The translations under genes and the position numbers were made by a program. The notes beneath the pieces are model-generated. The model had not been told where the DNA came from and did no database searches. It saw nothing but the letters and a program-made list of their open reading frames with translations. From assembly GCF_028649475.1 (NCBI RefSeq), contig NZ_JAQSIP010000004.1, forward strand, positions 434,001-498,000: a stretch of 64,000 bases of DNA, in the 5' to 3' direction. Of the stretch, positions 26,897 through 37,344 are shown piece by piece. The DNA comes from Curvibacter cyanobacteriorum (GTDB lineage: Bacteria; Pseudomonadota; Gammaproteobacteria; Burkholderiales; Burkholderiaceae_C). The first letter of the stretch is position 1. Every line of letters starts with the position of its first letter.

Positions 26897-28213
26897 TCAG
26901 ACAGGGCCTGCCGATGCCTCGGTGCCGCTGGGCAAGCGGGTCACCATGACCTGGTCGATGCGGTAACGGTCCACGTCCATCACCTCGAACCGGAAGCCCG
27001 CCCATTGCACCGAATCGGTGCGCTTGGGCACGCGGCGCAGCATCTCCATGAGGAAGCCGGCCAGCGTTTCGTACTCGCCCTCGTGGGGCAATTCCGCCAG
27101 CTCGAGCGCGCGCTGCACGTCGGCCATCGGCGTCATGCCGTCGATCAGCCATGAATGCGGGTCGCGCTGCACGATCCAGTCCTCGTCCTGCGGGTCGACC
27201 AGGCCGCCCATCACGGTGCTCATCACGTCGTTCAGGGTGATCACGCCCACCACAAAGCTGTACTCGTTGACGATGACTGCAAAGTCCTCGTGGGCCTGGC
27301 GGAACTGCTCCAGCACCTCGGCCAGGCTCAGGCGGTCCGGCACCACCAGCACCTTGCGCAGCAAGCCCTCGTCCAGCGGGCTCAACGCTTGCTGGTTGAG
27401 CACCCGTTGGAACAGGTCTTTGGCATCCACATAGCCCAGCAACTGGTCCAGGTCGCCGTCGCACACCGGGTAGTTCGAAAACGGCTCGGCCAGGATGCGG
27501 GCGCGCAGCGTGGCCTCGGGCTCGTCCTTCTGGAACCAGGCGATGCGCTCGCGTGGCGTCATGGCGCTGGTCACCACCCGGGTCTCGAGTTCAAACACGT
27601 TGGTGATCACCTCGTGCTCGCGCTCCGCGAGTTGGCCCGAGCGGGCGCCCGCTTCGGTCATGGCCAGGATGTCGGCCGAGGTGATGCGCTCGTCGCGCTG
27701 GGCGGGCAGGCCCAGCACCTTGAACAGCCCGTCGGTGAGGCGGCCAAACAGCCACACCAGGGGCCCCATCAGGCGCAGCAGCGTTTCCATGGGCCCCACC
27801 AGGCGCACGGCCGCGCGCTCGGGGTCGTTCATGCCCAGGCGTTTGGGCAGCAGGTCGGCCAGCACGATGAACAGCGAAATCACGCACAGGAAGGACGCCG
27901 CGAACCCCAGTCGACCAGCCAGGGGTTCGTCCACCAGCAAGGCCATCAAGCGCGTGAAGTAGGGGCTCAGCGCGCCTTCCCCCACCACGCCACCGAGGAT
28001 GGCGACCGCATTCAGCCCAATTTGCACCACCGTGAAGTACGGGCCGGGCTGGTCCTGCATGCGCAGCACGCGTTCGGCGCGCAGGTCGCCCGCATCGGCC
28101 ATCTGGCGCAGGCGCAGGCGGCGCGACGCGGCCAGGGAGATTTCGGCGACCGAGAAGAAAGCACTCACCGCGATCAGCGCGGCGATGGTGAGAAGGCTTT
28201 GACCAAGGCTCAT
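26897..28213 (-). CDS. CNNM/CBS-domain membrane protein (HlyC/CorC family)
   Basis: 438 aa. N-terminal CNNM (DUF21) transmembrane domain (about residues 1–190, with the SAFFSVAEISLAASR start and VLADLLPKRLG), a CBS pair (about 205–330), and a C-terminal transporter-associated CorC_HlyC domain (about 345–425). The family is linked to Mg2+/Co2+ homeostasis and is often mislabelled hemolysin. Convergent with the lytic transglycosylase gene; downstream of the AAA ATPase on the same strand with a 141-nt gap. Confidence 0.87.
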   Translation of the reverse strand: MSLGQSLLTIAALIAVSAFFSVAEISLAASRRLRLRQMADAGDLRAERVLRMQDQPGPYFTVVQIGLNAVAILGGVVGEGALSPYFTRLMALLVDEPLAGRLGFAASFLCVISLFIVLADLLPKRLGMNDPERAAVRLVGPMETLLRLMGPLVWLFGRLTDGLFKVLGLPAQRDERITSADILAMTEAGARSGQLAEREHEVITNVFELETRVVTSAMTPRERIAWFQKDEPEATLRARILAEPFSNYPVCDGDLDQLLGYVDAKDLFQRVLNQQALSPLDEGLLRKVLVVPDRLSLAEVLEQFRQAHEDFAVIVNEYSFVVGVITLNDVMSTVMGGLVDPQDEDWIVQRDPHSWLIDGMTPMADVQRALELAELPHEGEYETLAGFLMEMLRRVPKRTDSVQWAGFRFEVMDVDRYRIDQVMVTRLPSGTEASAGPV

Positions 28214-28267
28214 GGGCGGCCCTGTGCAGGGCGGGGGGACGGGCTGTCAGTGTAGCGCGGGCACCCG

Positions 28268-28300
28268 CGGGCGCAGCCGCTGCGCGCGGTGCTGCGCCCG
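28268..28300 (-). terminator. Long stem-loop between the AAA ATPase gene and the CNNM gene
   Basis: 10-bp perfect stem CGGGCGCAGC/GCTGCGCCCG with a 13-nt GC-rich loop. No T-run, so it could be a pause or processing site rather than a true terminator. Confidence 0.35.
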
Positions 28301-28354
28301 GCAGGGCCACTGCGCAGGCTGACAGGCCCCGGGAGGCCCTCAGGCGGTGTCAGC

Positions 28355-29350
28355 TCATTGCACAAAGCCCATGCGCAGGCGCTGGCCGGCAGCGCGCGGC
28401 AGGTCGTCGGGCTGGATTTGACTGCGCCGGTCGAGCCGGGCGTTGCCAAAGCCGGTCATCAAGGCGCGCCGCATCTCGCGCGGCGCCACCTCGGCCAGCG
28501 CGTCCAGCAGGCTGTCGCCAGGCTCCTCGTCAAAATGCTGGCCCCAGTCGTGCTGGCGCCGGATGCCCTGGTAGAGGCGGCGCGCAATCTCGCGCGCCTG
28601 AGCCAGGTTGGGGGCCTCGATCTCAAACACGTTCATGCGGTTGAGGATCGGGTCCGGGATGCCGCGCGCGTCGTTGGCGGTGGTGATCCACAGCACCTGG
28701 CTGGCGTCGATGGAGACCTCGGCGAACTCGTCGACAAAGGCCCCTGCGGTGTCGTGTTCGAGCAGGCTGTACAGCGCCCCAAGGGGGTCGTACTGCGCGT
28801 CGGCGCTGGCCTTGTCGATCTCGTCGACCACGATCACCGGGTTGGCGTACTGGCCTTCGACCAAGGCCTCGAAGACCTTGCCCGGGCGCGCGCCTTTCCA
28901 CTGCGAGGACGCGCCCGACAGCAACCAGCCCGCGGTCATCGAGCTCATCGGCACCAGGGACATGCCGGTGCCCAGCAGTTCGGCCAGTTGCTTGGCGAAG
29001 TGGGTTTTGCCAATGCCGGGCGGGCCCAGCAGCAGCATGGGGGTGACTTCCAGGCCATCGCGGCTGTCCTGCGACAGCGCCACATGGCGCTTCACATCGT
29101 CCAGCACCTCGGTGAAATTGGGCAGGGCCTCGTACAGCTCGGCCATGTTGGGCACCCCGTGGGGCTTGACCTGGAAGCGCTGCGGCCCGCGCTCCAGCAT
29201 GCGCTGGTAGGTGGTGCGCAGCGACTCGTGTTCGTGCTCCGGCAGTTGGGCCAGCTTGCGTTCGACCTCGGCCGGCTGGAACACGCTGCGCATCTGGGCG
29301 ATGGGCAACTGGAAGTTCGAAGATTGGGGCACAAGGCTTCGGGATTCCAT
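28355..29350 (-). CDS. Orphan Lon-like AAA+ ATPase, no protease domain
   Basis: 331 aa. Walker A GPPGIGKTH (about residues 109–117), Walker B VIVVDEIDK (about 172–180), sensor 1 ITTANDARGIPDPILNRM, which closely resembles the Lon family (TAN…IP.PLLDRM), and a C-terminal small AAA domain ending in MRRALMTGFGNARLDRR. The Lon N-domain and Ser-Lys protease domain are both absent. Role unknown; a stand-alone chaperone or remodelling ATPase is likely. Preceded by a strong RBS (AAGGAG) and its own candidate promoter. Confidence 0.75.
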   Translation of the reverse strand: MESRSLVPQSSNFQLPIAQMRSVFQPAEVERKLAQLPEHEHESLRTTYQRMLERGPQRFQVKPHGVPNMAELYEALPNFTEVLDDVKRHVALSQDSRDGLEVTPMLLLGPPGIGKTHFAKQLAELLGTGMSLVPMSSMTAGWLLSGASSQWKGARPGKVFEALVEGQYANPVIVVDEIDKASADAQYDPLGALYSLLEHDTAGAFVDEFAEVSIDASQVLWITTANDARGIPDPILNRMNVFEIEAPNLAQAREIARRLYQGIRRQHDWGQHFDEEPGDSLLDALAEVAPREMRRALMTGFGNARLDRRSQIQPDDLPRAAGQRLRMGFVQ

Positions 29351-29382
29351 CGTTCACTCCTTGAAATGAAGGTCACGAGTTC

Positions 29383-29411
29383 ATTCAAGCACAAGACGTG
29401 CCGACCCTCAA
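29383..29411 (-). promoter_or_regulatory. Candidate promoter of the AAA ATPase gene
   Basis: Minus strand TTGAGG (29406–29411), 17-bp spacer, TTGAAT (29383–29388). It lies between the grxD terminator and the AAA gene. Confidence 0.35.
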
Positions 29412-29452
29412 GGCGTGAAAGTGCGGTGCACCGGGGCCTGTTGTAAAAAACA

Positions 29453-29479
29453 AAAAAGCCACCGTGCAGGTGGCTTTTT
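29453..29479 (-). terminator. Rho-independent terminator after grxD
   Basis: Symmetric A-run/GCCACC…GGTGGC/T-run structure (stem 11 bp including A–T pairs, 5-nt loop GTGCA). It works on the minus strand after grxD, and the A/T flanks allow function on either strand. Confidence 0.85.
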
Positions 29480-29530
29480 GGGGGGGCGCTACCGCCAGGG
29501 CGGGGCCGGGGCGGTGCTGCCTGGCTGGCC

Positions 29531-29857
29531 TCAGGCGGCCGGGCCGGAGATGACCTGTTGCAGCTCACCCGACTCGTACATCTCCATCATGATGTCCGAG
29601 CCGCCGATGAACTCGCCCTTCACGTAGAGCTGCGGGATGGTGGGCCACTGGCTGTATTCCTTGATGCCCTGACGGATCTCGGGGTCTTCGAGCACGTTGA
29701 CGGTCTTCAGGCCCTTGGGGTCGACGCCGCAGGCCTTCAGGATCTGCACGGCCCGGCCGGAGAAGCCGCATTGCGGGAAGCTGGCCGTTCCCTTCATGAA
29801 CAGCAGCACTTCATTGTTCTTGACCAGGTCATCGATGCGTTGTTGAACGTCACTCAT
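29531..29857 (-). CDS. grxD: Monothiol glutaredoxin, Grx4 family
   Basis: 108 aa. Active-site CGFS with Cys30, glutathione-binding WPTIPQLYV and GGSDIM motifs. Family members bind a bridging 2Fe-2S cluster as dimers and act in Fe-S trafficking and iron sensing. Lies 51 nt after prmC on the same strand. Fe-S clients encoded in this window include the Rieske protein and the DUF3683 oxidoreductase. Confidence 0.96.
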   Translation of the reverse strand: MSDVQQRIDDLVKNNEVLLFMKGTASFPQCGFSGRAVQILKACGVDPKGLKTVNVLEDPEIRQGIKEYSQWPTIPQLYVKGEFIGGSDIMMEMYESGELQQVISGPAA

Positions 29858-29908
29858 GGTGGGTTTCCTCAGTTCGTGGGCGCCCGTGACACGGGCAAAC
29901 TGTTCTGA

Positions 29909-30751
29909 TTATCTCAGCCCTGGCCACTGTCCGCCGGAGCAGCGCTCAATGCCAGCCAGGTCCATGCGGCTTTGCACCGCCTCGAAGCCGCGCGCGCTCA
30001 ACAGCGCACGCACGGCGGCCGCCTGGTCCCAGCCGTGCTCCAGCAGCAGCCAGCCACCGGGTGGCAGGTGCGCGGGGGCGTCTTGCACCAGGCGCTTCAG
30101 GTCGTCCAGCCCGTCGGCCCCGCTGGTCAGGGCCTGGCGTGGCTCGTGCCGCAAGGCCGCCATGTGCGGGTCGCCCTCGGCGATGTAGGGGGGGTTGGAC
30201 ACCAGCAGGTCAAAGCGCTGGCCCGCCAGGGGGCTGAACCAGTCGCCGAGCAGCCAGTGCACGGGCAGTTGCAGGCGCTGGCCATTGGCCCGGGCCACGG
30301 CCAGGGCATCGGCACTGGCATCGACCGCGCTGACCTGCACGTCGGGGCGTTGGTGCGCCAGGGCCAGCGCAATCGCACCGCTGCCGGTGCCCAGGTCGGC
30401 CACGCGCAGCCCCGCTTGCGCCGGCAGCAGGGACAGGGCCCAGTCCACCAGGGTTTCGGTGTCCGGGCGCGGGTCCAGCACGCGCGCGTCCACGCGCAGG
30501 CTCAGGCCATAGAACTCGTGCTCGCCGCACAGGTAGGCCATGGGTTCGCCGTCGAGCCGGCGCCGCAGCAAATCGGCCAGTCGGGCCTGGGCTGCGTCGG
30601 GCCAGGGGTCGTTGTCGTGGGCCAGCAGCCAGGCCCGGTCGTGCGGCGCGCGTTGCAGGGCCAGCAGCACCAGCATCTGCGCCTCCAGCCGTGGCAGGCC
30701 CTTGGCCTGGCTTTGGCTCAGCACCTGCTGCACGGTCAGGGCGGCGCTCAC
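29909..30751 (-). CDS. prmC: Peptide chain release factor N5-glutamine methyltransferase
   Basis: 280 aa. Methylates the GGQ glutamine of release factors RF1/RF2. N-terminal helical release-factor-binding domain (1–85) and Rossmann methyltransferase with [15 protein letters not shown] (about residues 118–132) and catalytic NPPY (about 186–189). The ATG overlaps the prfA stop (ATGA, 30748–30751), so enzyme and substrate are translationally coupled. Confidence 0.96.
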   Translation of the reverse strand: MSAALTVQQVLSQSQAKGLPRLEAQMLVLLALQRAPHDRAWLLAHDNDPWPDAAQARLADLLRRRLDGEPMAYLCGEHEFYGLSLRVDARVLDPRPDTETLVDWALSLLPAQAGLRVADLGTGSGAIALALAHQRPDVQVSAVDASADALAVARANGQRLQLPVHWLLGDWFSPLAGQRFDLLVSNPPYIAEGDPHMAALRHEPRQALTSGADGLDDLKRLVQDAPAHLPPGGWLLLEHGWDQAAAVRALLSARGFEAVQSRMDLAGIERCSGGQWPGLR

Positions 30752-31833
30752 GCGGCCCCCACTTCGAGTTCGGCCAGTTGCTCGGCTTCGTGGGCGGCCT
30801 GGAGGGCGCCCAGCACGTCCGTGAGTTCGCCTTCCATGATGAAGCTCAGCTTGTACAGCGTCAGGTTGATGCGGTGGTCGGTCAGCCGGCCCTGCGGGAA
30901 GTTGTAGGTACGGATGCGGTCACTGCGGTCGCCACTGCCGATCAGGCCCTTGCGCAGGGCGGCGTCCTTGGCTGCGCGTTCGCTGCGGTCTTTTTCTTGG
31001 ATGCGGGCCGACAGCACCTGCAAGGCCTTGGCTTTGTTGCGGTGCTGGCTGCGGTCGTCCTGGCATTCGGCCACGATGCCGGTGGGCAAGTGGGTGATGC
31101 GCACCGCCGAGTCGGTCTTGTTGATGTGCTGGCCGCCGGCGCCGCTGGCACGGTAGGTGTCGATGCGCAGGTCGGCCGGGTTGATCTGCACCGCTTGGGC
31201 TTCGTCGGGTTCGGGCAGCACCGCCACGGTGCAGGCGCTGGTGTGGATGCGGCCCTGGGTTTCGGTCGCGGGAACGCGTTGCACGCGGTGGCCGCCGGAT
31301 TCGAACTTCAAGGCGCCATAAACGCTGTCGCCTTCCAGGCGCAGCACCACTTCCTTGTAGCCACCGAGTTCGCTCTCGCTGGCGCTGACGATCTCGCAGC
31401 GCCAGCCGGCCCGTTCGGCGTAGCGGGTGTACATGCGCGCCAGGTCGGCGGCGAACAGGGCCGATTCGTCGCCGCCCGTGCCGGCCCGCACTTCGAGGAA
31501 AGCGTTGCGTGCGTCGTCCGGGTCTCTGGGCAGCAGCAGGCGTTGCAGTTCGCCTTCGAGCTGGCTCAGTTCGTCGGTGGCGCTGGCGATTTCTTCTTGC
31601 GCCATGTCGGCCATGTCCGGGTCGCTGAGCATCTCGCGCGCGTCGGCCAGCTCGGCCTCGCGCTGTCGAAAGCGCTTGTAGCGGCCGGCCACCTGGGTGA
31701 CGTCGGCATGCTCGCGCGAAAGCGTGCGGTACTGGCCCATGTCGCTCATGATGTCCTCGCGCGAGAGCAGGAAGTCGAGCTCGTCCAGTCGCTGGGCATA
31801 GCGGTCGAGTTGCTGACGGAGAAAGTCTTTCAT
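30748..31833 (-). CDS. prfA: Peptide chain release factor 1
   Basis: Reads UAA and UAG stop codons. 361 aa, full length. Codon-recognition tripeptide PAT is visible in [10 protein letters not shown], and the catalytic GGQ in [16 protein letters not shown] (around residue 233). ATG 31833 ([12 protein letters not shown]) chosen by homology over an upstream in-frame ATG. The 102-nt gap from hemA contains a CCTGCCC/GGGCAGG hairpin (31891–31910) that may be a weak attenuator. hemA-prfA-prmC is the conserved order. Confidence 0.97.
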   Translation of the reverse strand: MKDFLRQQLDRYAQRLDELDFLLSREDIMSDMGQYRTLSREHADVTQVAGRYKRFRQREAELADAREMLSDPDMADMAQEEIASATDELSQLEGELQRLLLPRDPDDARNAFLEVRAGTGGDESALFAADLARMYTRYAERAGWRCEIVSASESELGGYKEVVLRLEGDSVYGALKFESGGHRVQRVPATETQGRIHTSACTVAVLPEPDEAQAVQINPADLRIDTYRASGAGGQHINKTDSAVRITHLPTGIVAECQDDRSQHRNKAKALQVLSARIQEKDRSERAAKDAALRKGLIGSGDRSDRIRTYNFPQGRLTDHRINLTLYKLSFIMEGELTDVLGALQAAHEAEQLAELEVGAA

Positions 31834-31935
31834 GGGGCGCTTCGGACAGGGGGGCCAGCAGCGACACGGCGCGGGCCTGGAACACAGGGACCTGCCCACG
31901 GCGGGGCAGGGGCATCGGGCCGGGAGGGGCCGACG

Positions 31936-33207
31936 CTAACGTTCCTTGCGCAGGAAGAAGTGCTGGATCGCGTGGCTGGCGCGTTCGCGGGCCTGGGCGT
32001 CGCCCGCGTGCAACTCGGCCATGGCGCCGTGCAGCATCTTCTGGGTCAGGCCCTTGGCCAGGGCCTGCAGCACGGCATCGGGGTCGTCACCGCGCGCCAG
32101 CAGCTTGCGGGCGCGCACCAGTTCGGCCTCGCGCCAGGCCTCGGCCTGCTGGTTGAGCTGCTGAATCAGGGGCACGGCGCTGCGCTGGTCCATCCAGTGC
32201 AGAAAACTTTGCACCCCGGCGTCGATGATGGCTTCGGCCTGGGCCACCGCCGCCTGCCGGTTGGCCTGGCCGGTCTGCACCACGCTGGCCAGGTCGTCGA
32301 CGGTGTAGAGGTAGACGTCTTCGAGGGCTTTGACCTCGGGCTCGATGTCACGCGGCACGGCCAGGTCGACCATGAACATGGGGCGGTGGCGGCGCTGCTT
32401 GAGCGCGCGTTCCACGGCCCCCAGGCCAATCAAGGGCAGGGTGCTGGCGGTGCAGCTGATCACCGCGTCAAATTCGTGCAAGCGGCTGGGCAGGTCGGCC
32501 AGGCGCATGACCTCGCCGCCAAAGCGGCTGGAGAGCTTTTCACCGCGCTCCAGGGTGCGGTTGGCAATCGCGATGGCCTTGGGGTTCTTGGCAGCAAAGT
32601 GGGTGGCGGCCAGTTCGATCATCTCGCCGGCCCCGACAAACAGAATGCGGATCTGGCTCAGGTCTTCAAACAACTGGCCGGCCAGGCGCACGGCCGCGGC
32701 CGCCATGCTGATGGAGTGAGCGCCGATCTCGGTCGAGCTGCGCACCTCTTTGGCCACCGCGAAGCTGCGCTGGAACAGTTGGTTCAGCGTGGTGCCCAGC
32801 GCGCCGGCGCTTTCAGCGGCCCGCACCGCGTCTTTCATCTGGCCCAGGATCTGGGCTTCGCCGAGCACCATCGAGTCCAGGCCGCTGGCGACGCGGAAGG
32901 CATGGCGTGCGACTTGGTCGTTTTCGAGGGTGTAGGCGTGCGAGCGTAGCACGGAGGGCGTCACGCCGCCGGTTTCGGCCAGCCAGCCCACGGTGTGGTC
33001 GAGCGCGGCGCGCGAACCGGCGCAGTAAATCTCGGTGCGGTTGCAGGTGGAGATCAGGGCGGCTTCAACCTCGGGGTGGCGTTGCCCGCCAAAAGACTGG
33101 CGCAGGCCTTGCAGCGTGTGCGGGATTTGATCGACGGCAAAGGCAAAGCGACCGCGCAAATCGAGCGGTGCGGTCGTGTGATTGATGCCCAAAGCCCAGA
33201 CTGCCAT
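31936..33207 (-). CDS. hemA: Glutamyl-tRNA reductase
   Basis: First committed step of C5-pathway tetrapyrrole synthesis: reduces Glu-tRNA(Glu) to glutamate-1-semialdehyde. 423 aa: catalytic domain with nucleophile Cys55 in STCNRTE, NADPH-binding domain with [11 protein letters not shown] (about residues 188–198), and the C-terminal dimerisation helices. ATG 33207 gives the family start [14 protein letters not shown]. No Shine-Dalgarno precedes it; instead a perfect TATAAT ends 6 nt upstream, which suggests a leaderless mRNA. Confidence 0.97.
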   Translation of the reverse strand: MAVWALGINHTTAPLDLRGRFAFAVDQIPHTLQGLRQSFGGQRHPEVEAALISTCNRTEIYCAGSRAALDHTVGWLAETGGVTPSVLRSHAYTLENDQVARHAFRVASGLDSMVLGEAQILGQMKDAVRAAESAGALGTTLNQLFQRSFAVAKEVRSSTEIGAHSISMAAAAVRLAGQLFEDLSQIRILFVGAGEMIELAATHFAAKNPKAIAIANRTLERGEKLSSRFGGEVMRLADLPSRLHEFDAVISCTASTLPLIGLGAVERALKQRRHRPMFMVDLAVPRDIEPEVKALEDVYLYTVDDLASVVQTGQANRQAAVAQAEAIIDAGVQSFLHWMDQRSAVPLIQQLNQQAEAWREAELVRARKLLARGDDPDAVLQALAKGLTQKMLHGAMAELHAGDAQARERASHAIQHFFLRKER

Positions 33208-33213
33208 GGCCGG

Positions 33214-33219
33214 ATTATA
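33214..33219 (-). promoter_or_regulatory. -10 box immediately upstream of hemA start
   Basis: Minus strand TATAAT, then CCGGCC, then the hemA ATG at 33207. With a usual 6–7 nt distance from -10 to +1, transcription would start at or next to the A of ATG. No -35 hexamer at 15–18 bp is convincing. Confidence 0.5.
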
Positions 33220-33296
33220 AAATTGATCGGCGGCAAAGCGCGACCGGTGAAATTTTCATTCACTATCGCGTTGATTGCCCTTTTTTGACCAGATCC

Positions 33297-33575
33297 ATGG
33301 GCCCTGTCGACCTTTTTTACCACCTGTTGGGTTTTGTGGCCCCCGCTGCTGCCGTCGCCGCCTGGTTGGTGCTGATGGGCTTGATGTTGGGGCGTCAGAA
33401 TGCGCTGGCCATTCCCTGGTATGGAAAGTTTGCTATCAATTTTCTAGTGGGTGTGGTCGCGCTGGGGTTCTCGGCGCTGCTCTTGGGGCGCGATGGCAAG
33501 ATGCTGGGCTATGGTGTTTTGCTGCTGGCCTGCGCCACCAGCCAGTGGTACCTGGGCCGCGGCTGGCGCGCCTGA
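33297..33575 (+). CDS. Small membrane protein of unknown function
   Basis: 92 aa, three hydrophobic segments (about residues 8–28, 42–60 and 66–84) and no recognisable family. Divergent from hemA, with about 90 nt between starts; ATG 33297 is preferred over the in-frame TTG at 33285. Convergent with ugpQ. Composition and frame quality look real, and small TM proteins in this position occur beside hemA in related genomes as far as I recall, but that is memory, not evidence here. The 79-nt gap after it holds a GGGGCC/GGCCCC hairpin (33612–33629). Confidence 0.6.
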   Translation: MGPVDLFYHLLGFVAPAAAVAAWLVLMGLMLGRQNALAIPWYGKFAINFLVGVVALGFSALLLGRDGKMLGYGVLLLACATSQWYLGRGWRA

Positions 33576-33654
33576 GGGCGCACACTTTCTTGATCTTTGT
33601 CAAAAGTTCAAGGGGCCTGCCTGGGCCCCCGTCGGTGTGGCGCGGCCGTGGGGC

Positions 33655-34401
33655 TCAGCTCGCGGGGCTGAACAGGTCCACGCGGTCGGTGATGATGCCG
33701 TCCGTGCCCAGCTCGATCAGGCGCTGCGCGGCCCAGTCGTCGTTCACCGTGTAACTCAGGGTGCGCAGGCCGGCGGCCTGGGCCTTGGCCACGGTCTCGG
33801 TGTCCCACAGCGCGTGGTTCAGCACCACGGCCACACAACCCAGTTGCACCGCCTTGTCCAGCCAGCCCCGGAACAGGGTGTCGGCCAGCAGGCCGCGCGG
33901 CAGGTGGGGCGCGGCAGCGGCTGCGCCCTCCAGGGCTTCGATCTTGAACGAGGTCAGCAACGGCGGCACCGAGGCCGAGGCCCACAGGTGGGCCGCGTAG
34001 GCGGCCACGATCTCGCCGGTGGCGCGCTCGGTGTCGGGCGTGGGCTTGATCTCGATGTTCAGGAAAAAGCCGTTGTGCAGGCAGTAGCGCGCCACGTTCT
34101 CAAAGCTCGGAATCCCCTCGCCCGCGAAGGTGCGCGAGTGCCAGCTGCCCGCGTCCAGCTGGGCCAGCTCGCCATAGCTCAGCTCGCCCGCGATGCCACG
34201 GCCGTTGCTGGTGCGTTGCAGCGAGGCGTCGTGCAGCAAGAACGGCACGCCGTCGGCGCTCAGCTTCACGTCGCATTCAAACATGGTGTAGCCAAAGCTG
34301 GCGCCATGGCGGAACGCGGCCAGGGTGTTTTCAGGGGCCAGCTTGCCGGCGCCACGGTGGGCGATCCAGCGGGGGTAAGGCCAAGGGGTGGTCAGGCTCA
34401 T
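33655..34401 (-). CDS. ugpQ: Glycerophosphodiester phosphodiesterase UgpQ
   Basis: 248 aa cytoplasmic enzyme hydrolysing glycerophosphodiesters to glycerol-3-phosphate and an alcohol. GDPD motifs visible: AHRGAGKLAPENTLAAF near the N-terminus, FECDVKLSADG and LLHD (catalytic and metal residues), NIEIKP mid-protein. No signal peptide. Last gene of ugpB-A-E-C-Q, matching the E. coli order, so it acts on the substrates imported by this ABC system. Confidence 0.93.
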   Translation of the reverse strand: MSLTTPWPYPRWIAHRGAGKLAPENTLAAFRHGASFGYTMFECDVKLSADGVPFLLHDASLQRTSNGRGIAGELSYGELAQLDAGSWHSRTFAGEGIPSFENVARYCLHNGFFLNIEIKPTPDTERATGEIVAAYAAHLWASASVPPLLTSFKIEALEGAAAAAPHLPRGLLADTLFRGWLDKAVQLGCVAVVLNHALWDTETVAKAQAAGLRTLSYTVNDDWAAQRLIELGTDGIITDRVDLFSPAS

Positions 34402-34412
34402 GGGGGCGCGGT

Positions 34413-35429
<1,017 letters not shown>

Positions 35430-35445
35430 TGGGGTGTCTCTTGTC

Positions 35446-36294
35446 TTATTTCTCGGTATCAACCAGGCCCTTGACGAACCACTTTTGCATCAGCACGACG
35501 ACCAGGGCGGGCGGCAGCATGGCCAGCATGGCGGTGGCCATGACCACGTTCCAGTCCACCGGCGATTCGCCGGCGCCGATCATCTGTTTGATACCGATCA
35601 CGATGGGGTACATGTCTTCGCTGGTGGCAGCAATCAGCGGCCACAGGTACTGGTTCCAGCCGTAGATGAACTGGATCACGAACAGCGCGGCGATGCTGGT
35701 GGCCGACAGCGGCACCAGGATGTCCTTGAAGAAACGCAACGGACCGGCGCCGTCCATGCGGGCGGCTTCGACCAGCTCGTCGGGCACGGTCAGGAAGAAC
35801 TGCCGGAACAAGAAGGTGGCCGTGGCCGAGGCGATCAGCGGCACGGACAGGCCGGCAAAGCTGTTGATCATGCCCAGGTCGGCGACCACCTGGTAGGTCG
35901 GGCCGATGCGCACTTCCACCGGCAGCATCAGGGTGATGAAGATCAGCCAGAAGCACAGGCTGCGCAGCGGGAAGCGGAAGTACACCACCGCAAAAGCCGA
36001 CAGCAGCGAGATGCTGATCTTGCCCACGGTGATGATCATGGTCACCACGAAGCTGACCCAGATCATGCGGGCCACCGGGGCCGAGCCGCTGGCGCGGCTG
36101 GTGCCGGTGAGCGCGGCCTCGTAGCTGGCCCAGAAGTTGGAGCCAGGCCACAGGGGCATGGGCGCCTGCATGATGTCCTGGGCCGTGTGGGTCGATGCCA
36201 CGAAGGCCAGGTAGATCGGGAACGCCACGACCAGGGCGCCCAGGATCATGATGGCGTGGGCCAGCAGGTTCAGCAGCGGGTTGCGTTCAACCAT
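35446..36294 (-). CDS. ugpE: sn-glycerol-3-phosphate ABC transporter permease UgpE
   Basis: 282 aa (E. coli 281), six predicted transmembrane helices. The EAA loop that docks to UgpC reads [21 protein letters not shown] (split here by position about 190–210). Start ATG 36294 ([11 protein letters not shown]). Pairs with UgpA to form the membrane channel; 42-nt gap from ugpA. Confidence 0.94.
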   Translation of the reverse strand: MVERNPLLNLLAHAIMILGALVVAFPIYLAFVASTHTAQDIMQAPMPLWPGSNFWASYEAALTGTSRASGSAPVARMIWVSFVVTMIITVGKISISLLSAFAVVYFRFPLRSLCFWLIFITLMLPVEVRIGPTYQVVADLGMINSFAGLSVPLIASATATFLFRQFFLTVPDELVEAARMDGAGPLRFFKDILVPLSATSIAALFVIQFIYGWNQYLWPLIAATSEDMYPIVIGIKQMIGAGESPVDWNVVMATAMLAMLPPALVVVLMQKWFVKGLVDTEK

Positions 36295-36336
36295 GGCGGC
36301 CTCCGCGAACAATGAGGGGGGTGGAGCAAGCGCGCA

Positions 36337-37218
36337 TCAGTACTGCACCTTCTTTTCGACGTAGCGGAACTGCACGATGGTGAGGGCGATCACGATCACC
36401 ATCAGCACCACCGACTGGGCGGCCGAGGAGCCAAAGTCCATGCCACGGAAGCCGTCAAAGTAGACCCGGTACACCAGGGTCGAGGTGGCCTTGCCCGGGC
36501 CGCCTTGGGTGGTGGCATCGATGATGGCGAAGGTGTCAAAGAAGGCGTAGACCATGTTGATCACGCCCAGGAAGAACGTGGTGGGCGACAGCAGCGGCAG
36601 CTGGATGGTCCAGAAGCGCCGCCAGGGGCCGGCACCGTCCATGGCCGCGGCCTCGATCAGCGACTTGGGGATCGAGCTCAGGCCCGCCAGGAAGAACAGG
36701 AAGTTGTAGGAGATCTGTTTCCACACCGCGGCCATCACGACCAGGCCCATGGCGTGGCCGGAGTTCAGCAGGTGGTTCCAGTCAAAGCCCAGTTTGCGCA
36801 GCGTCCACGCCACCACCCCGATGGAGGAGGAGAACATGAACGACCACAGCAGGCCCGACACCACCGGCGCCACCGCGTACGGCAGGATCAGCACGGTTTT
36901 GTAAAAGGTGGCCCCGCGCACGATGCGGTCGGCAAACACCGCCAGCAGCAAGGCGATGCTGAGGCCCAACACCGTCACCAGCACCGAGAACACCACGGTG
37001 GTCTTGAACGATTCCAGGTAGGTGGCGTCGTTCCAGAGCGTGCGGAAGTTGTCCAGGCCGACCCAGGTGACGGTGGTGCCGAATGCGTCTTGCTGCTGCA
37101 GCGACTGCAGCAAGGCTTGGCCGGCAGGCCAGAAGAAGAAGACGCCGACGATCAGCAGCTGGGGGGCGAGCAGTGCCCACGGCAGCCAGGTCGAGCGAAA
37201 CAGAACACGTTTTTCCAT
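36337..37218 (-). CDS. ugpA: sn-glycerol-3-phosphate ABC transporter permease UgpA
   Basis: 293 aa (E. coli 295), six predicted transmembrane helices, with the MalF-like N-terminal helix and periplasmic loop. EAA loop [15 protein letters not shown] at about residues 205–220. Start ATG 37218 (MEKRVLFRS). Separated from ugpB by 126 nt containing a long stem-loop. Confidence 0.94.
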   Translation of the reverse strand: MEKRVLFRSTWLPWALLAPQLLIVGVFFFWPAGQALLQSLQQQDAFGTTVTWVGLDNFRTLWNDATYLESFKTTVVFSVLVTVLGLSIALLLAVFADRIVRGATFYKTVLILPYAVAPVVSGLLWSFMFSSSIGVVAWTLRKLGFDWNHLLNSGHAMGLVVMAAVWKQISYNFLFFLAGLSSIPKSLIEAAAMDGAGPWRRFWTIQLPLLSPTTFFLGVINMVYAFFDTFAIIDATTQGGPGKATSTLVYRVYFDGFRGMDFGSSAAQSVVLMVIVIALTIVQFRYVEKKVQY

Positions 37219-37240
37219 ATTTGAGGGGCCCCTTGGCGTC

Positions 37241-37274
37241 AAACAGCCCGCCAGCGGGGGCGGGCGGGCTGTTT
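37241..37274 (-). promoter_or_regulatory. Intercistronic stem-loop between ugpB and ugpA
   Basis: 12-bp perfect stem AAACAGCCCGCC/GGCGGGCTGTTT with a 10-nt loop. On the minus strand it follows the binding-protein gene and ends in TTT. Such structures commonly protect the upstream mRNA and reduce expression of downstream permease genes. Confidence 0.6.
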
Positions 37275-37344
37275 CAGGAGGGCAGGCAGCATAACGCAGC
37301 CTGGGGTGGGGACAGCGCGCAGGCGTGCCGCCCCGGTCTCTTTT

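Noticed and set aside
26897-28213. Hemolysin annotation for the CNNM/CBS protein
   Set aside because: The CNNM plus CBS plus CorC_HlyC layout indicates an ion-homeostasis family; no toxin features.
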